Below are positions 23,830 to 33,809 of a stretch of DNA of 64,000 bases, one piece after another (the stretch's first letter is position 1; every line of letters begins with the position of its first letter). The translations under genes were made by a program, and so were the position numbers. A model generated the notes under the pieces. That model saw only the letters and a list, made by a program, of their open reading frames with translations, ran no database searches and was not told where the DNA came from. Source of the DNA: Nonomuraea spiralis (GTDB taxonomy: Bacteria > Actinomycetota > Actinomycetes > Streptosporangiales > Streptosporangiaceae). The stretch is from contig NZ_BMRC01000002.1 of the NCBI RefSeq assembly GCF_014648435.1, positions 496,001 through 560,000 of the forward strand. The letters are read 5' to 3'.

Positions 23830-25191
23830 TCAGATGGCCTTGCCCGGATTCATGATCCCCAGCGGGTCGAAGACCGCCTTGATGCCCCGCTGCACCTCGG
23901 CCGCCACCGGCCCCGACTCCAGTTCCAGCCAGCGCCGCTTCAGCACACCTACGCCGTGCTCCCCGGTGAGCGTGCCGCCGAGCGACAACGCGTGCCGGAA
24001 CACCTCGTCGGCCGCGGCCCACACCTCGGCGGGCGGCTCGGCGGTGCCGTGCTCGAAGATGAAGACCGGGTGCAGGTTGCCGTCACCGGCGTGCGCGACC
24101 GTGCAGATCCGCACCCCGTGCCGGGCCGCCGCCGCCTCGATCGCCGTGATCATCTCGGGCAGCGCCGAGCGCGGCACGCACACGTCCTCGACCAGGCACG
24201 CACCCAGCCGCTCCTTGGCCTGGTAGGCCATCCTGCGCAGCCCGACCAGTTCCTCGGTCTCCTGCGGGCTGGAGGAGACCGCCACGAACGAGGCGCCGTT
24301 GTCCAGGCACAGCCGTTCCATGCGCGCGGCCACCGCCTGGCCGTCGGCCGCGTCGGACTGGCCGATCAGCATGGCCTGCGTGGCCGGTTCCAGCCCGATG
24401 TTGCGCCAGTCGTCGATGGCCTCCAGCGTGGCCCGGTCCAGCAGCTCCATCAGCGAGGGCTGGCAGCCCGCGGCCATGATCGCCGACACGGCCGCGCCCG
24501 CCTCGCGCAGCGAGCCGAACTCGGCGGCGAACGTCGCGGGCGGCGCCGCGGGCGCCCGCCGCAGCCGTACGGTGGCCGCGGTGATCACGCCCAGCGTGCC
24601 CTCCGAGCCGACGAACAGCCCGGTCAGGTCGTAGCCGGTGACGCCCTTCATCGTGCGCCGCCCGGTGTTCAGGATCCGCCCGTCGGCCAGCACGACCTCC
24701 AGGCCGAGCGTGGCGTCCCTGGTGACGCCGTACTTCACGCAGCGCAGGCCGCCCGCGTTGGTGGCCAGGTTCCCGCCGATCGTGGAGATCTCGTACGACG
24801 ACGGGTCCGGCGCGTACATCAGCCCGTGCTCGCGGGCGGCCCGGTCGAGGTCGGCGGTGATGACGCCGGGCTCCACCACGGCGATCTCGTCGGCGGGGGA
24901 GAGCTCCCTGATGGCCGTCATCCTGGCCAGCGACAACACGATCGAGCCGTCGCCGGCCGTGGCCGCGCCCGCGAGCCCCGTCCCCGCGCCGCGCGGGACG
25001 ACCGGCACCCGGTGCTCGGTGGCCCATCGCATGGTCGTCACCACGTCCTCGCGGGAGGCGGCCAGCACCACGCCGAGCGGCTTGCCCGGCGCCACGAACG
25101 TGCGGTCGCGGGCGTAGGAGTCGATCACATCCGGGTCGGTCAGCACGCGAGCTTCGGACAGCGAGTTCACCAGGGCATCAATCGGTCTCAC
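23830..25191 (-). CDS. FAD-linked oxidase (GlcD/D-lactate or glycolate dehydrogenase type)
   Basis: 453 residues. FAD-binding PCMH domain: 'VPVVPRGAGTGLAGAATAGDGSIVLSL', 'DPSSYEISTIGGNLATNAGGLRCVKYGVT' and 'LTGLFVGSEGTLGVITAATVRLRRAP'. C-terminal FAD-oxidase domain: 'VAHAGDGNLHPVFIF' and 'GGTLTGEHGVGVLKRRWLELE'. This family oxidises 2-hydroxyacids. No Fe-S subunit (GlcF-like) is adjacent, so it may act alone. TAAGGT (25198-25203, minus strand) ends 6 bases before the GTG, so the transcript is probably leaderless. It is divergent from the gene at 25243. Confidence 0.9.
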   Translation of the reverse strand: MRPIDALVNSLSEARVLTDPDVIDSYARDRTFVAPGKPLGVVLAASREDVVTTMRWATEHRVPVVPRGAGTGLAGAATAGDGSIVLSLARMTAIRELSPADEIAVVEPGVITADLDRAAREHGLMYAPDPSSYEISTIGGNLATNAGGLRCVKYGVTRDATLGLEVVLADGRILNTGRRTMKGVTGYDLTGLFVGSEGTLGVITAATVRLRRAPAAPPATFAAEFGSLREAGAAVSAIMAAGCQPSLMELLDRATLEAIDDWRNIGLEPATQAMLIGQSDAADGQAVAARMERLCLDNGASFVAVSSSPQETEELVGLRRMAYQAKERLGACLVEDVCVPRSALPEMITAIEAAAARHGVRICTVAHAGDGNLHPVFIFEHGTAEPPAEVWAAADEVFRHALSLGGTLTGEHGVGVLKRRWLELESGPVAAEVQRGIKAVFDPLGIMNPGKAI

Positions 25192-25242
25192 ACTAGAACC
25201 TTACGGTTTGCGCGGACCGTTCCTTAAGGCCAGACTGCCCGG

Positions 25243-25815
25243 GTGGAAGTCAGGTGTCCGGTGTGTACGCAGGCTGACCAGCTCGTCGCGGTTCCGGGGG
25301 CGGTCGCCGCAGGGACCACATACCGGATCGGACGGGTGAAGCTGCCCGGTCAGCGCGAGATCGCCGACCTGCCGACCGCGCCGTCGCTGGGCGCGTCGAA
25401 GCACGTCATGAGCCGTACGCAGCTCGCGGTGTGGATGTCGTTCCCCAGCCGCCACTACACGCCCTGGGCCAGGAACCAGGGGTGGATCCTGCTCGGCGTG
25501 GCGGCCCTGGTGCATCTCGTCGTGTCGCTGGTGATCGCGATGGGCAAGGACTCGCAGTGGAGCGAGGTGCTGCTCGCGCCCTTCTGCCTCACGGGGCTGT
25601 TCTGGGGGCTCGGGCTGCTGTTCGTGCTCGGCGCGCGCGGCGCCCGCAGGCGCGACCACGCCGAGGCCCCGGCCCGGGACAAGGCGCTGGCCGTGTGGGA
25701 ACGGCTGTACTACTGCGCCCGCGACAACGTCGCGTTCGAGCCGGGGGTCGGTGTCTCGTTCCATCCGGGCGAGACCCGCGAGTACATCTTCGGCTTCAGG
25801 GGCCGGGCGATCTAG
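25243..25815 (+). CDS. Membrane protein with N-terminal zinc-ribbon-like CxxC
   Basis: 190 residues. It begins MEVRCPVCTQADQLVAV, a single CxxC that could be half of a zinc ribbon; a later Cys (LYYCARDNVAFEPG) may belong to a second half. Two hydrophobic segments lie at about 83-100 and 108-127. The C-terminal 'AVWERLYYCARDNVAFEPG' resembles the start of zinc-ribbon/PH-like actinobacterial membrane proteins. Function unknown. Its stop overlaps the convergent aminotransferase stop by 4 bases. Confidence 0.7.
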   Translation: MEVRCPVCTQADQLVAVPGAVAAGTTYRIGRVKLPGQREIADLPTAPSLGASKHVMSRTQLAVWMSFPSRHYTPWARNQGWILLGVAALVHLVVSLVIAMGKDSQWSEVLLAPFCLTGLFWGLGLLFVLGARGARRRDHAEAPARDKALAVWERLYYCARDNVAFEPGVGVSFHPGETREYIFGFRGRAI

Positions 25816-27017
25816 CCGCGTTCGTCGGCCACCACGCGGACGCAGACGGCCAGGCCCTCGATGGCCTGCTCCAGCTCGTCCAGCTCGGGGAAGGTGGGGG
25901 CGATCCGGATCGTGTCGTCGCCCGGGTCCTGGCCGTAGGGGTGGGTGGCCCCGGCCGGGGTGAGCGCGATGCCGGCGGCCTTGGCCCTGGCCACGACCTC
26001 GGCGGCGTGCGGCACCTCCAGGCTGATGAAGTAGCCGCCCTTCGGGCTGGTCCAGGTGGCCAGGCCGCCGAGCCGCTCGGTCAGCACCTTGTCGACCAGC
26101 TCGAACTTCGGCCCGATCAGCGCGGCGTGCCGCCGCATGTGCGCGGTCACGCCGGCCGCGTCGCGCAGGAACTCGACGTGGCGGAGCTGGTTGAGCTTGT
26201 CGGGGCCGATCGACTGCTTGGCGGTGTTGGCGAGGAACCACTCGACGTTGGCCGGCGAGGAGCCGAAGAACGACACCCCCGAACCCGCGTACGTCACCTT
26301 CGAGGTGGAGGCGTAGACGAACACGCGGTCGGCGTTGCCGTGCTCGGCCGCCAGCGCGAGCAGGTCGGCCAGCTCGTCAGGCGTGTCGGTGAGGTGGTGG
26401 ACGGCGTAGGCGTTGTCCCACATGATCCGGAAGTCGGGGGCCGCCGTCGGCATCGCGGCCAGCCTGCGCACGGTCTCGTCGCTGTAGGTGACGCCCGACG
26501 GGTTGCTGTACTTCGGCACGCACCAGATGCCCTTGATGGTCGGGTCGGCGGCGACCAGGCGCTCGACGACGTCCATGTCGGGGCCGCCGGCGTCCATCGG
26601 GACGGCCGTCATCTTGATGCCGAGCCGCTCACAGATGGTGAAATGCCGGTCATAGCCGGGCACCGGGCACAGGAACGTGATCTCCGGCTCCTCGACCCAG
26701 CGGCGCTCGGCCCCCGGCACCTTCGACAGCAGCGCGTGCACGATGGTGTCGTGCATCAGCGTCAGGCTGGAGTTGCCGCCCACGACGAGCTGCCCGGCGG
26801 GCACCTGCACCAGCGGCGCGAAGATCTCGCGCAGCTCGGGCAGGCCCTGGAGGTTGCCGTAGTTGCGGCCGTCGGTGCCGTCGGCCGCCTTGTGGGAGGT
26901 GGGCAGCCCGAGCAGGGCGTCGGAGAGGTCGAGCTGGCGCGGTGACGGCTTGCCCCTGGTGAGGTCGAGCGAGAGCCCCCGTTGGACGAGGGCGGCGTAG
27001 TCACTCTGTGCGGTCAC
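25812..27017 (-). CDS. Aspartate aminotransferase, type Ic (Aminotran_MocR/PF12897 family)
   Basis: 401 residues. PLP Lys240 in [18 protein letters not shown], substrate-binding '[15 protein letters not shown]', '[11 protein letters not shown]', and N-terminal '[15 protein letters not shown]'. These are features of the class Ic aspartate aminotransferases described in Corynebacterium and related organisms, which differ from classic AspC. It transfers the amino group between aspartate and 2-oxoglutarate in central nitrogen metabolism. GTG start follows GGAGGAGA. Monocistronic, divergent from ctaD. Confidence 0.9.
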   Translation of the reverse strand: MTAQSDYAALVQRGLSLDLTRGKPSPRQLDLSDALLGLPTSHKAADGTDGRNYGNLQGLPELREIFAPLVQVPAGQLVVGGNSSLTLMHDTIVHALLSKVPGAERRWVEEPEITFLCPVPGYDRHFTICERLGIKMTAVPMDAGGPDMDVVERLVAADPTIKGIWCVPKYSNPSGVTYSDETVRRLAAMPTAAPDFRIMWDNAYAVHHLTDTPDELADLLALAAEHGNADRVFVYASTSKVTYAGSGVSFFGSSPANVEWFLANTAKQSIGPDKLNQLRHVEFLRDAAGVTAHMRRHAALIGPKFELVDKVLTERLGGLATWTSPKGGYFISLEVPHAAEVVARAKAAGIALTPAGATHPYGQDPGDDTIRIAPTFPELDELEQAIEGLAVCVRVVADERG

Positions 27018-27201
27018 GAGATCTCTCCTCCGAGTCGGTTCGGTGCAAAGGATAGAAGAAATCCAGGGAAGAGCCGGTAATCGACCGGCATGTGGGACAT
27101 CGGATCAAAGACGTGCTAAAGAAGCGCTTCCCGTCCGGCGATGGTTGGCGTGGAATGGGATGCATCGGGGCAGGCACAACTCCGCGAAGGAGGGAGCAGC
27201 C

Positions 27202-28896
27202 GTGACGACTGTTCGGCAATCCTCGATCGAGCAGGTCAGACGCCGCCGCACCGGCACCGTCATCGCCTCCTGGCTGTCGACGACCGATCACAAGGTCATC
27301 GGGTACCTCTACCTGATCACCTCCTTCGGGTTCTTCCTCGTCGCGGGCGTCATGGCGATGCTCATCAGGGCCGAGCTGGTGCGTCCCGGCATGCAGGTGG
27401 TCAGCCAGCAGCAGTACAACGAGCTGTTCACCATCCACGGCACGGTGATGTTGCTGCTGTTCGCCACGCCGCTGTTCGCCGGGTTCGCCAACGTGGTCAT
27501 GCCGCTGCAGATCGGCGCGCCGGACGTGGCCTTCCCCCGGCTGAACGCGGTGGCGTACTGGTTGTTCCTGTTCGGCGGGCTGATGGTGCTGGCCGGCTTC
27601 CTCACCCCGGGCGGCGCGGCCGACTTCGGCTGGTTCGCCTACACGCCGCTGTCGTCGGCCCTGCACTCGCCGCAGGTCGGCGGCGACCTGTGGGTCATGG
27701 GCCTGGTGATGTCCGGCCTCGGCACGATCCTCGGCGCGGTCAACTTCATCTCCACGATCATCGGCATGCGCGCCCCGGGCATGACCATGTTCCGCCTGCC
27801 GATCTTCACCTGGAACGTCCTGCTGACCAGCATGCTCGTGCTGATGGCCTTCCCCGTGCTGGCCGCGGCGCTGCTCGTGCTGGAGTCGGACCGCAAGCTC
27901 GGCACGCACGTGTTCGACGGCGCCAACGGCGGGCCGCTGTTGTGGCAGCACCTGTTCTGGTTCTTCGGCCATCCCGAGGTCTACATCATCGCGCTGCCGT
28001 TCTTCGGGATCATCACCGAGGTGATCCCGGTGTTCAGCCGCAAGCCGATCTTCGGCTACATGAGCCTGATCGGGGCCACCATCGCCATCGGCGGCCTGTC
28101 GATGACCGTGTGGGCGCACCACATGTTCGCGACCGGGCAGGTGTTGTTGCCGTTCTTCTCGTTCATGACGTTCCTCATCGCGGTGCCGACCGGGGTGAAG
28201 TTCTTCAACTGGATCGGCACGATGTGGCGCGGGCACCTATCGTTCGAGACGCCGATGTTGTTCGCGGTCGGGTTCCTGGTGACGTTCCTGATCGGCGGGC
28301 TGACCGGGGTCATCCTGGCCTCGCCGCCGCTCGACTTCCACATCAGCGACACCTACTTCGTCGTCGCCCACTTCCACTACGTGGTCTTCGGCACGGTCGT
28401 GTTCGCCATGTTCTCCGGCTTCTACTTCTGGTGGCCGAAGATGACCGGCAGGATGCTCGACGACCGGCTCGGCAAGCTGCACTTCTGGACGTTGTTCGTC
28501 GGCTTCCACACCACGTTCCTCGTCCAGCACTGGCTCGGCCAGCTGGGCATGCCGCGCCGCTACGCCGACTACAGCGCGGCCGACGGCTTCACCACGCTCA
28601 ACGAGATCTCCTCGGTCGGGGCGTTCCTGCTCGGCGCCTCGACGCTGCCGTTCCTCTACAACGTGTACAAGACGGCCAGGCACGCGCCCAAGGTCACGCT
28701 CGACGACCCCTGGGGTTACGGCGGCTCGCTCGAATGGGCCACCTCCTGCCCGCCGCCGCGGCACAACTTCACCAGCATGCCGCCGATCCGCTCCGAGCGG
28801 CCCGCGTTCGACCTGCACTACCCGCGCGAGGACGCGGCGCCCGCGACCGTGGCGGCCGCCGAGCCGGAGACGCCGCCGGCGGTCACCTCCGACTGA
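27202..28896 (+). CDS. ctaD: Cytochrome c oxidase subunit I (aa3 type)
   Basis: 564 residues from GTG 27202 (GAAGGAGGGA upstream); the frame is open back to 27043 but without an RBS. Twelve membrane segments. Haem/Cu ligands are visible: '[15 protein letters not shown]' (low-spin haem His), '[15 protein letters not shown]' (His-Tyr crosslink and CuB His), 'WAHHMF' (CuB His pair) and '[11 protein letters not shown]' (haem a3 and a His). The K-channel Lys is in PTGVKFFNW. This catalytic subunit reduces O2 and pumps protons. Subunits II, III and the bc1 genes are not in this window, so this is probably an extra ctaD copy, as is common in actinomycetes. Confidence 0.95.
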   Translation: MTTVRQSSIEQVRRRRTGTVIASWLSTTDHKVIGYLYLITSFGFFLVAGVMAMLIRAELVRPGMQVVSQQQYNELFTIHGTVMLLLFATPLFAGFANVVMPLQIGAPDVAFPRLNAVAYWLFLFGGLMVLAGFLTPGGAADFGWFAYTPLSSALHSPQVGGDLWVMGLVMSGLGTILGAVNFISTIIGMRAPGMTMFRLPIFTWNVLLTSMLVLMAFPVLAAALLVLESDRKLGTHVFDGANGGPLLWQHLFWFFGHPEVYIIALPFFGIITEVIPVFSRKPIFGYMSLIGATIAIGGLSMTVWAHHMFATGQVLLPFFSFMTFLIAVPTGVKFFNWIGTMWRGHLSFETPMLFAVGFLVTFLIGGLTGVILASPPLDFHISDTYFVVAHFHYVVFGTVVFAMFSGFYFWWPKMTGRMLDDRLGKLHFWTLFVGFHTTFLVQHWLGQLGMPRRYADYSAADGFTTLNEISSVGAFLLGASTLPFLYNVYKTARHAPKVTLDDPWGYGGSLEWATSCPPPRHNFTSMPPIRSERPAFDLHYPREDAAPATVAAAEPETPPAVTSD

Positions 28897-29012
28897 CCTT
28901 ACGGAAGGCGCGGCGCGGTCCCCGAAGGTGGCGGTCGTGCGGCGGCGGCCGGCCCTCGCGAGAGCGGCCCGAGGTCTCGGCCGTGGTCGCCTTCGCCGTC
29001 CTGCGGGGCCCA

Positions 29013-29150
29013 ATGAGACGTACGCCGGAGCAGTGCCTGTGGTGGTTGTTCGGCGTCGCCCGTTTCGACAGCGTGATCGCACTGTTCTGTTACGCCGCGG
29101 CCATTGCGGGCGGCGTGTTCGCCGCAATTCAGCTAGTCGAAATGTCGTAG
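29013..29150 (+). CDS. Small single-pass membrane protein after ctaD (tentative)
   Basis: 45 residues: a basic start MRRTPEQCLWWLF, then a strongly hydrophobic stretch (SVIALFCYAAAIAGGVFAAIQLV) and a short end. It begins 116 bases after ctaD on the same strand. The codon pattern looks protein-like and the region is otherwise empty, but there is no convincing Shine-Dalgarno. Small single-helix subunits are common in haem-copper oxidases, so a role with CtaD is possible. This is inference. Confidence 0.4.
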   Translation: MRRTPEQCLWWLFGVARFDSVIALFCYAAAIAGGVFAAIQLVEMS

Positions 29151-29262
29151 TTTGATCACGTTTCAACAACGTACTTTACGACCCGTTTATTCACCCTCTA
29201 GCGTCCGGCATTGCACACCCTATGGCCATGCGCCCGGCGACCCCGGGCAGAGAGGGTACCTG

Positions 29263-32013
29263 GTGCCAAGCTCAAAGCGCCTGTTAGTCGCGTTCCCGGC
29301 GGTCGCCCTCCTCGGCGCCGTCCTGACCGTCCCGGCGGCCCAGGCCACGTCAGTGGCCAGCTACCAGCCCACGGCGGCGGACTACTACATCAACTACGCT
29401 CCCCCGCGGGTCGAGAAGGAGCCGCAGGAGCCCAGTCTGAGCAAGGGCAAGGCCCGCTCGCTCTCGCCGGCGGAAAAGCTCGACAGGAAGTTCGTCACCG
29501 GCAACCCCGCCGCGGCCCGCGTTCTCGCCGCCCGCGAGAACCAGGCGATCAGGACCGGCCGCAACCCGGCTGAATGGATCTTCAAGAACTCCAAGCAGGT
29601 CAAGACCGCCAAGCTCCTGACCGTCCTGGTCGAGTTCAACGAGCAGGCGAACGACGACTTCTCCGGCTTCAACCGGCTGCGCACGGTCGACAGCGCCCCC
29701 GACGACTGCGTGGTCGAGCCGGCCGGCACGCTCAAGAACGGTCCGCTGCACAACAACATCCCCGACCCGGCGACGCTCCCGAAGAAGGACAACAACTCCT
29801 TCTGGGTCAAGGACTTCAGCACCGACCACTTCAACAAGATGCTCTACAGCGACAAGGGCATCACCGAGCGCGTGCGCAAGGACCTGAAGGACCCCCGCGA
29901 CAACAAGCCCGGCATCGACATCTCCGGCTACACCATGAAGAAGATGTACGAGGAGCTGTCGAAGGGCGCCTACTCCGTCACCGGCTCGGCCGTCGGCTGG
30001 ATCAAGGCCCCCCACTCCGAGGCGTACTACGGCGCCGCGGCCTGCGGCGGCCAGCCGCAGGACATGTCGGGTCACCCCAGCAACCCGACCGGCGCGGGCC
30101 AGCTCGCCATCGACACGGTCGACGCCCTCGCCGCGACGCAGCCGAACTTCCCCTGGGCCGACTACGACCAGGAGGACGTGTCCGACTCCGACGGTGACGG
30201 CAACTTCGACGAGCCCGACGGCGTCATCGACCACCTGGTGATGGTCCACGCCGGCAAGGACAAGTCCTCCGACGGCGGCGCCGAGGGCACGTACGCCATC
30301 TGGGCGCACTCCAGCGCGGTCGCGGGCGGCTACAAGATCCCCGGCAGCGACAAGAAGATCTCCAACTACATCGTGCAGCCCGAGGACTCCGGCGTCGGCG
30401 TCTTCGCCCACGAGTACGGCCACGACCTGGGCCTGCCCGACCTGTACGACACCAGCGGCCAGGCCAGCTCCGCGGTGGACTTCTGGGACCTGATGTCCAG
30501 CGGCTCCCACTCCGGCCCCATCTTCCAGTCCATGCCGACCCACATGGGCCTGTGGGACAAGTGGGTGCTCGGCTGGGCCAACCCGAAGACGTTCAACCCG
30601 GGTGACGCCTCCAGGCTCGTCACGGTCGGACAGTCCTCGCGCACACCCAAGCTCACCGAGGACGGCGTCCGGGTGAACCTGGCCTCCACACCGCTGAAGA
30701 TGATCGAACCGCACAGCGGCACGAAGGCCTGGTGGTCCAACCTGGACCAGGACTGGGCCAACCAGACCCTGAACCGCGACGTACCGGTGCCCGCCGGCTC
30801 CGACGTGCGGTTCTGGATGTGGAACAACTACGAGATCGAGCAGGACTGGGACTTCGGCTTTGTGGAGGTCTCGGCCGACAACGGCCAGACCTGGACCCAG
30901 CTCAAGGTCTACGACGAGGCCGGCACCGAGGTCAGCACGCCCGACGGCTACCCCGACCCGAACAAGAACCTCAAGACGTTCGGCAACAAGAAGTACGGGC
31001 TCACCGGCGACACCGGCGGCCAGTGGCGGCACGACTACGTCAACCTGACGCCGTACGCCGGCCAGTCGATCAAGCTGCGCCTCACCTACAACACCGACGC
31101 CGCCTTCGAGCCGCGCGGCTGGCACGCCGACGACTTCTCGCTCACCAACGGCGGCACCGCCGTCTGGAGCGACGACGTCGAGAACGGCGACAACGGCTGG
31201 AAGGCCACCGGCGGCACGTTCACCAACACCAGCGGCCAGGGCTGGACCACCAACAACGGCTCGCGCGAGATCTCCCGCTTCTACCTCGCCGAGTGGCGCA
31301 ACTTCGACGGCTTCGACAAGGGCCTCCAGTACGCCTACGACACCAACTACTCCCGCGACGGGGCGTGGAAGGTGGAGAAGGTCAAGTACAACGCGCCTGG
31401 CCTGCTGGTCTGGTACCGCGACTCGACCTTCACCAACAACTCGGTGGTCAACAACCTGACCCTGCCGCCGAGCATCGGCTCCAAGGGCAGCCTGCTGGTC
31501 GTGGACTCGCACTACGACCCGCTGCGCCGCACCGGCACCGCCGCCCAGAAGGACCCGAGCAGGCACAAGAACCTGGAAGGCCGTACGCAGTCGTCGAACG
31601 CCGCCTTCTCCTTCAACAAGACCTACCCGTTGAAGGAGTGCCTGGAGGCGCCGGACGAGCCGTTCAGCGAGTACTGCACCAACGTCCCCGCGCTCAAGGG
31701 CGTGCCCGCCTTCACCGACGCGAAGACCTGGGTCCCGGGCTTCGAGTTGCAGAACGGCTCGCTCTACTACCGTGACTTCGACGCCTCCACGGTGGTGCCG
31801 AGCAAGGGCGACCAGCCGTACAGCACCCGCGTGGTGCACCTGGACGGCACCCCCGCCACCGAGCTGTACGGGACCGACCTCGGCGACGGCAACGTCGCCG
31901 GCTCCGGCAACCCGGGCGACGAGGGCAAGGCCCTCGGCGTGCAGTTCAAGCTGATCACTCCGCTGCCGGGCAACCTGGGCGCCATCGTCCAGGTCGTCCC
32001 GCCGAAGAAGTAG
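29263..32013 (+). CDS. Secreted M6-family metalloprotease (immune inhibitor A-like)
   Basis: 916 residues from GTG 29263. Signal peptide to about residue 27 (cleavage in PAAQA-TS). A pro-region with 'KTAKLLTVLVEFNEQANDDF' precedes the catalytic domain. The zinc motif HEYGH lies at 383-387 in FAHEYGHDLGLPDLYD, typical of M6 peptidases, followed by 'DFWDLMSSGSHSGP'. The C-terminal half has jelly-roll/MAM-like segments with 'GWHADDFSLTNGG'. Such enzymes are exported, Ca/Zn-dependent proteases that degrade host or environmental proteins; in Bacillus the homologue cleaves antibacterial peptides. Codon use matches the neighbours. Followed by a strong hairpin terminator. Confidence 0.93.
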   Translation: MPSSKRLLVAFPAVALLGAVLTVPAAQATSVASYQPTAADYYINYAPPRVEKEPQEPSLSKGKARSLSPAEKLDRKFVTGNPAAARVLAARENQAIRTGRNPAEWIFKNSKQVKTAKLLTVLVEFNEQANDDFSGFNRLRTVDSAPDDCVVEPAGTLKNGPLHNNIPDPATLPKKDNNSFWVKDFSTDHFNKMLYSDKGITERVRKDLKDPRDNKPGIDISGYTMKKMYEELSKGAYSVTGSAVGWIKAPHSEAYYGAAACGGQPQDMSGHPSNPTGAGQLAIDTVDALAATQPNFPWADYDQEDVSDSDGDGNFDEPDGVIDHLVMVHAGKDKSSDGGAEGTYAIWAHSSAVAGGYKIPGSDKKISNYIVQPEDSGVGVFAHEYGHDLGLPDLYDTSGQASSAVDFWDLMSSGSHSGPIFQSMPTHMGLWDKWVLGWANPKTFNPGDASRLVTVGQSSRTPKLTEDGVRVNLASTPLKMIEPHSGTKAWWSNLDQDWANQTLNRDVPVPAGSDVRFWMWNNYEIEQDWDFGFVEVSADNGQTWTQLKVYDEAGTEVSTPDGYPDPNKNLKTFGNKKYGLTGDTGGQWRHDYVNLTPYAGQSIKLRLTYNTDAAFEPRGWHADDFSLTNGGTAVWSDDVENGDNGWKATGGTFTNTSGQGWTTNNGSREISRFYLAEWRNFDGFDKGLQYAYDTNYSRDGAWKVEKVKYNAPGLLVWYRDSTFTNNSVVNNLTLPPSIGSKGSLLVVDSHYDPLRRTGTAAQKDPSRHKNLEGRTQSSNAAFSFNKTYPLKECLEAPDEPFSEYCTNVPALKGVPAFTDAKTWVPGFELQNGSLYYRDFDASTVVPSKGDQPYSTRVVHLDGTPATELYGTDLGDGNVAGSGNPGDEGKALGVQFKLITPLPGNLGAIVQVVPPKK

Positions 32014-32018
32014 CGTGA

Positions 32019-32050
32019 CGGGGGCCGCCGGGGTGTTCCGGCGGCCCCCG
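32019..32050 (+). terminator. Strong hairpin terminator after the M6 protease
   Basis: cgggggccgccgg (32019-32031) pairs perfectly with ccggcggcccccg (32038-32050); 13 base pairs and a 6-base loop, 5 bases after the stop codon. Confidence 0.8.
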
Positions 32051-32093
32051 TTCCAGCACAGGGCGGCGGTTCCAGCACCTACGATTGATGACC

Positions 32094-33032
32094 ATGAGCG
32101 AACTGCGCACCAAGATCGAGCACACTGAGGCGATCCGGCGGGATCGCCGGGTGGCGGTGGTGGTGAACACTCGCTCGCGCCGCGGCCGCCGCCACTACTT
32201 CGAGGTCATCGAGCAGCTGCACAACCTGGGGTTCGAGCCGCTGGCCGAGCTGTCGGTCTACAACCCCAAGCGGCTGCGCGACCTGCTCGACACGGCCCTC
32301 GCCACCGACCCCGACCTGCTGATCGTGGGCGGCGGCGACGGCACCCTCTCCTCCGCCGTACGCCACGTCGCCCACCGCGACGTGGCGCTCGGCGTGTTGC
32401 CGCTCGGCACCACCAACAACTTCGCCAGGAGCCTCGGCCTGCCGCTCGACCTGGCCGGGGCCATCAAGGTGTTCTCCACCGGCAAGGTCGCCGACATCGA
32501 CCTCGGCATGGCCGGCGACCGGCCCTTCGCCAACCTGGCCAGCTTCGGGGTCTCGGTCGAGGTGGCGGGCAAGGTCAAGCCGTGGCTCAAGCGCATCGTG
32601 GGCCGTCCCGCCTACCCGATGACCGCGCTGACCGTCCTGCCCGGCCACCGGCCCTTCCGGGCCTTCATCACCGTCGAGGGGCAGCGCCACGAGCTGCTCA
32701 CCCACCAGCTCAACATCGCCAACGGCCGTTTCCACGGCGGCTGGCAGGTGGCCAGGGACATCAGCATCGACAACGGCATGCTGGTGGCCTACCAGCTCGG
32801 CTCCGGCAAGAAGTTGCGGCTGCTCGGCGAGACGCTGCTGCGCGCGACCACCGGCCGCTGGCGCAGCCTGGCGGGCGGCCCGTTCGTGGTCGGCCGCGAG
32901 ATGTTGCTGGAGACCGACCCGCCTATGGCCGCCGACGTCGACGGCGAGGTACGCCTGCGCACCCCGATCACGCTGCGTGTGGTGCCCAACGGCGTGCGCG
33001 TGATGGTGCCCGACTCCTTCGAGGACCGCTGA
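32094..33032 (+). CDS. Diacylglycerol kinase-family lipid kinase (YegS/DgkB type)
   Basis: 312 residues from ATG 32094; ATG 32088 is also in frame. I favour 32094 because tacgat (32080-32085) then lies 8 bases before it, a leaderless spacing. The kinase catalytic motifs are 'VVVNTRSRRGR', 'IVGGGDGTLSSAVRHV' (GGDGT) and 'LGVLPLGTTNNFARSLGLP'. The C-terminal half is the beta-sandwich with 'HELLTHQLNIANGRFHGG'. It phosphorylates diacylglycerol or a related lipid at the inner membrane face. Monocistronic; convergent with the SWIM gene one base away. Confidence 0.92.
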   Translation: MSELRTKIEHTEAIRRDRRVAVVVNTRSRRGRRHYFEVIEQLHNLGFEPLAELSVYNPKRLRDLLDTALATDPDLLIVGGGDGTLSSAVRHVAHRDVALGVLPLGTTNNFARSLGLPLDLAGAIKVFSTGKVADIDLGMAGDRPFANLASFGVSVEVAGKVKPWLKRIVGRPAYPMTALTVLPGHRPFRAFITVEGQRHELLTHQLNIANGRFHGGWQVARDISIDNGMLVAYQLGSGKKLRLLGETLLRATTGRWRSLAGGPFVVGREMLLETDPPMAADVDGEVRLRTPITLRVVPNGVRVMVPDSFEDR

Positions 33033-33033
33033 C

Positions 33034-33807
33034 TCAGCTTTCGCCGAGCGCGCGGTAGGCCGGGGCGAGCACCCGCGCCAGGTCGCCCGGCGGCGGGAAG
33101 ACCCGCAGGAGCAGGTCGGGGGCCTGGGCCGCGGTACGGCGTTCCGGGTGGTGCGCGGTCGCGCCCGGGGCGTAGAAGTCGGCCAGCCGGTCGGCGAACG
33201 GCACGTCGGCCACCTCCAGCGGATCGGGCGCGGGCGGGTCGCCGGCCAGTGACCCGAGCAACTGCTCACGGGTACGCCCGCGCCAGGCCAGCACCAGGAA
33301 CGGGTCGTCGTCGAACGACTCGGCCAGCAGGTAGAGCACCGCCGACAGGTGCTTGCACGGGAACCCCCAGTCGGGGCACGAGCACTCCATGTCGAGGTCA
33401 CGCGGGAACAGGTCGACGCCCTGCGCCGCGAACAGCTCCTCGATCTCGGCCGGCATCTCCCCGGCCAGCAGCCTGGCCCGGTGGACGGCCTGCGCCGCGA
33501 CGGCCTCCTCCAGCCGCGCCCACACGTCCTCGCCGTAGGCCTCGATCCTGATCACGACGTCGTACGGGACCGGCCGCGAGCCCTGGACGGCCGCCCGTAC
33601 CAGCCCGGCCGACAGGTCGATCGAGCGGACCTGGCCCTTGCGGGCGTAGGCGCGGCCGCGGGACAGGCGGCCCTTGTCGCAGACGCGCTCCAGGATGTCG
33701 ATGAAGCGCCTGGACCACCAGGCCGAGCCGATGCTGCCGCGCCGCGAGCGGGCCCGCAGGCCGCCCTCGACCTCGATCGGGCCGTCGCCGTCGTACCAGC
33801 CGGACAT
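33034..33807 (-). CDS. SWIM zinc-finger protein
   Basis: 257 residues. The SWIM motif CxCx6CxH is C142-S-C144-PDWGFP-C151-K-H153, followed by 'LSAVLYLLAESFDDDPFLVLAWRGRTREQLL', as in the actinobacterial SWIM family. N-terminal 'WWSRRFIDILERVCDKGRLSRGRAYARKGQV' is also typical. SWIM domains bind zinc and probably DNA or protein. The start lies 2 bases after the stop of the SNF2 helicase, so the two are cotranscribed and likely act together. Confidence 0.88.
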   Translation of the reverse strand: MSGWYDGDGPIEVEGGLRARSRRGSIGSAWWSRRFIDILERVCDKGRLSRGRAYARKGQVRSIDLSAGLVRAAVQGSRPVPYDVVIRIEAYGEDVWARLEEAVAAQAVHRARLLAGEMPAEIEELFAAQGVDLFPRDLDMECSCPDWGFPCKHLSAVLYLLAESFDDDPFLVLAWRGRTREQLLGSLAGDPPAPDPLEVADVPFADRLADFYAPGATAHHPERRTAAQAPDLLLRVFPPPGDLARVLAPAYRALGES

Positions 33808-33809
33808 GC

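Noticed and set aside
29350..31839. 829-codon minus-strand open frame opposite the M6 protease
   Set aside because: Its sequence is Val/Gly/Leu/His-rich with no recognisable motif, and the plus strand has a signal peptide and HEYGH. It is an antisense shadow due to high GC.
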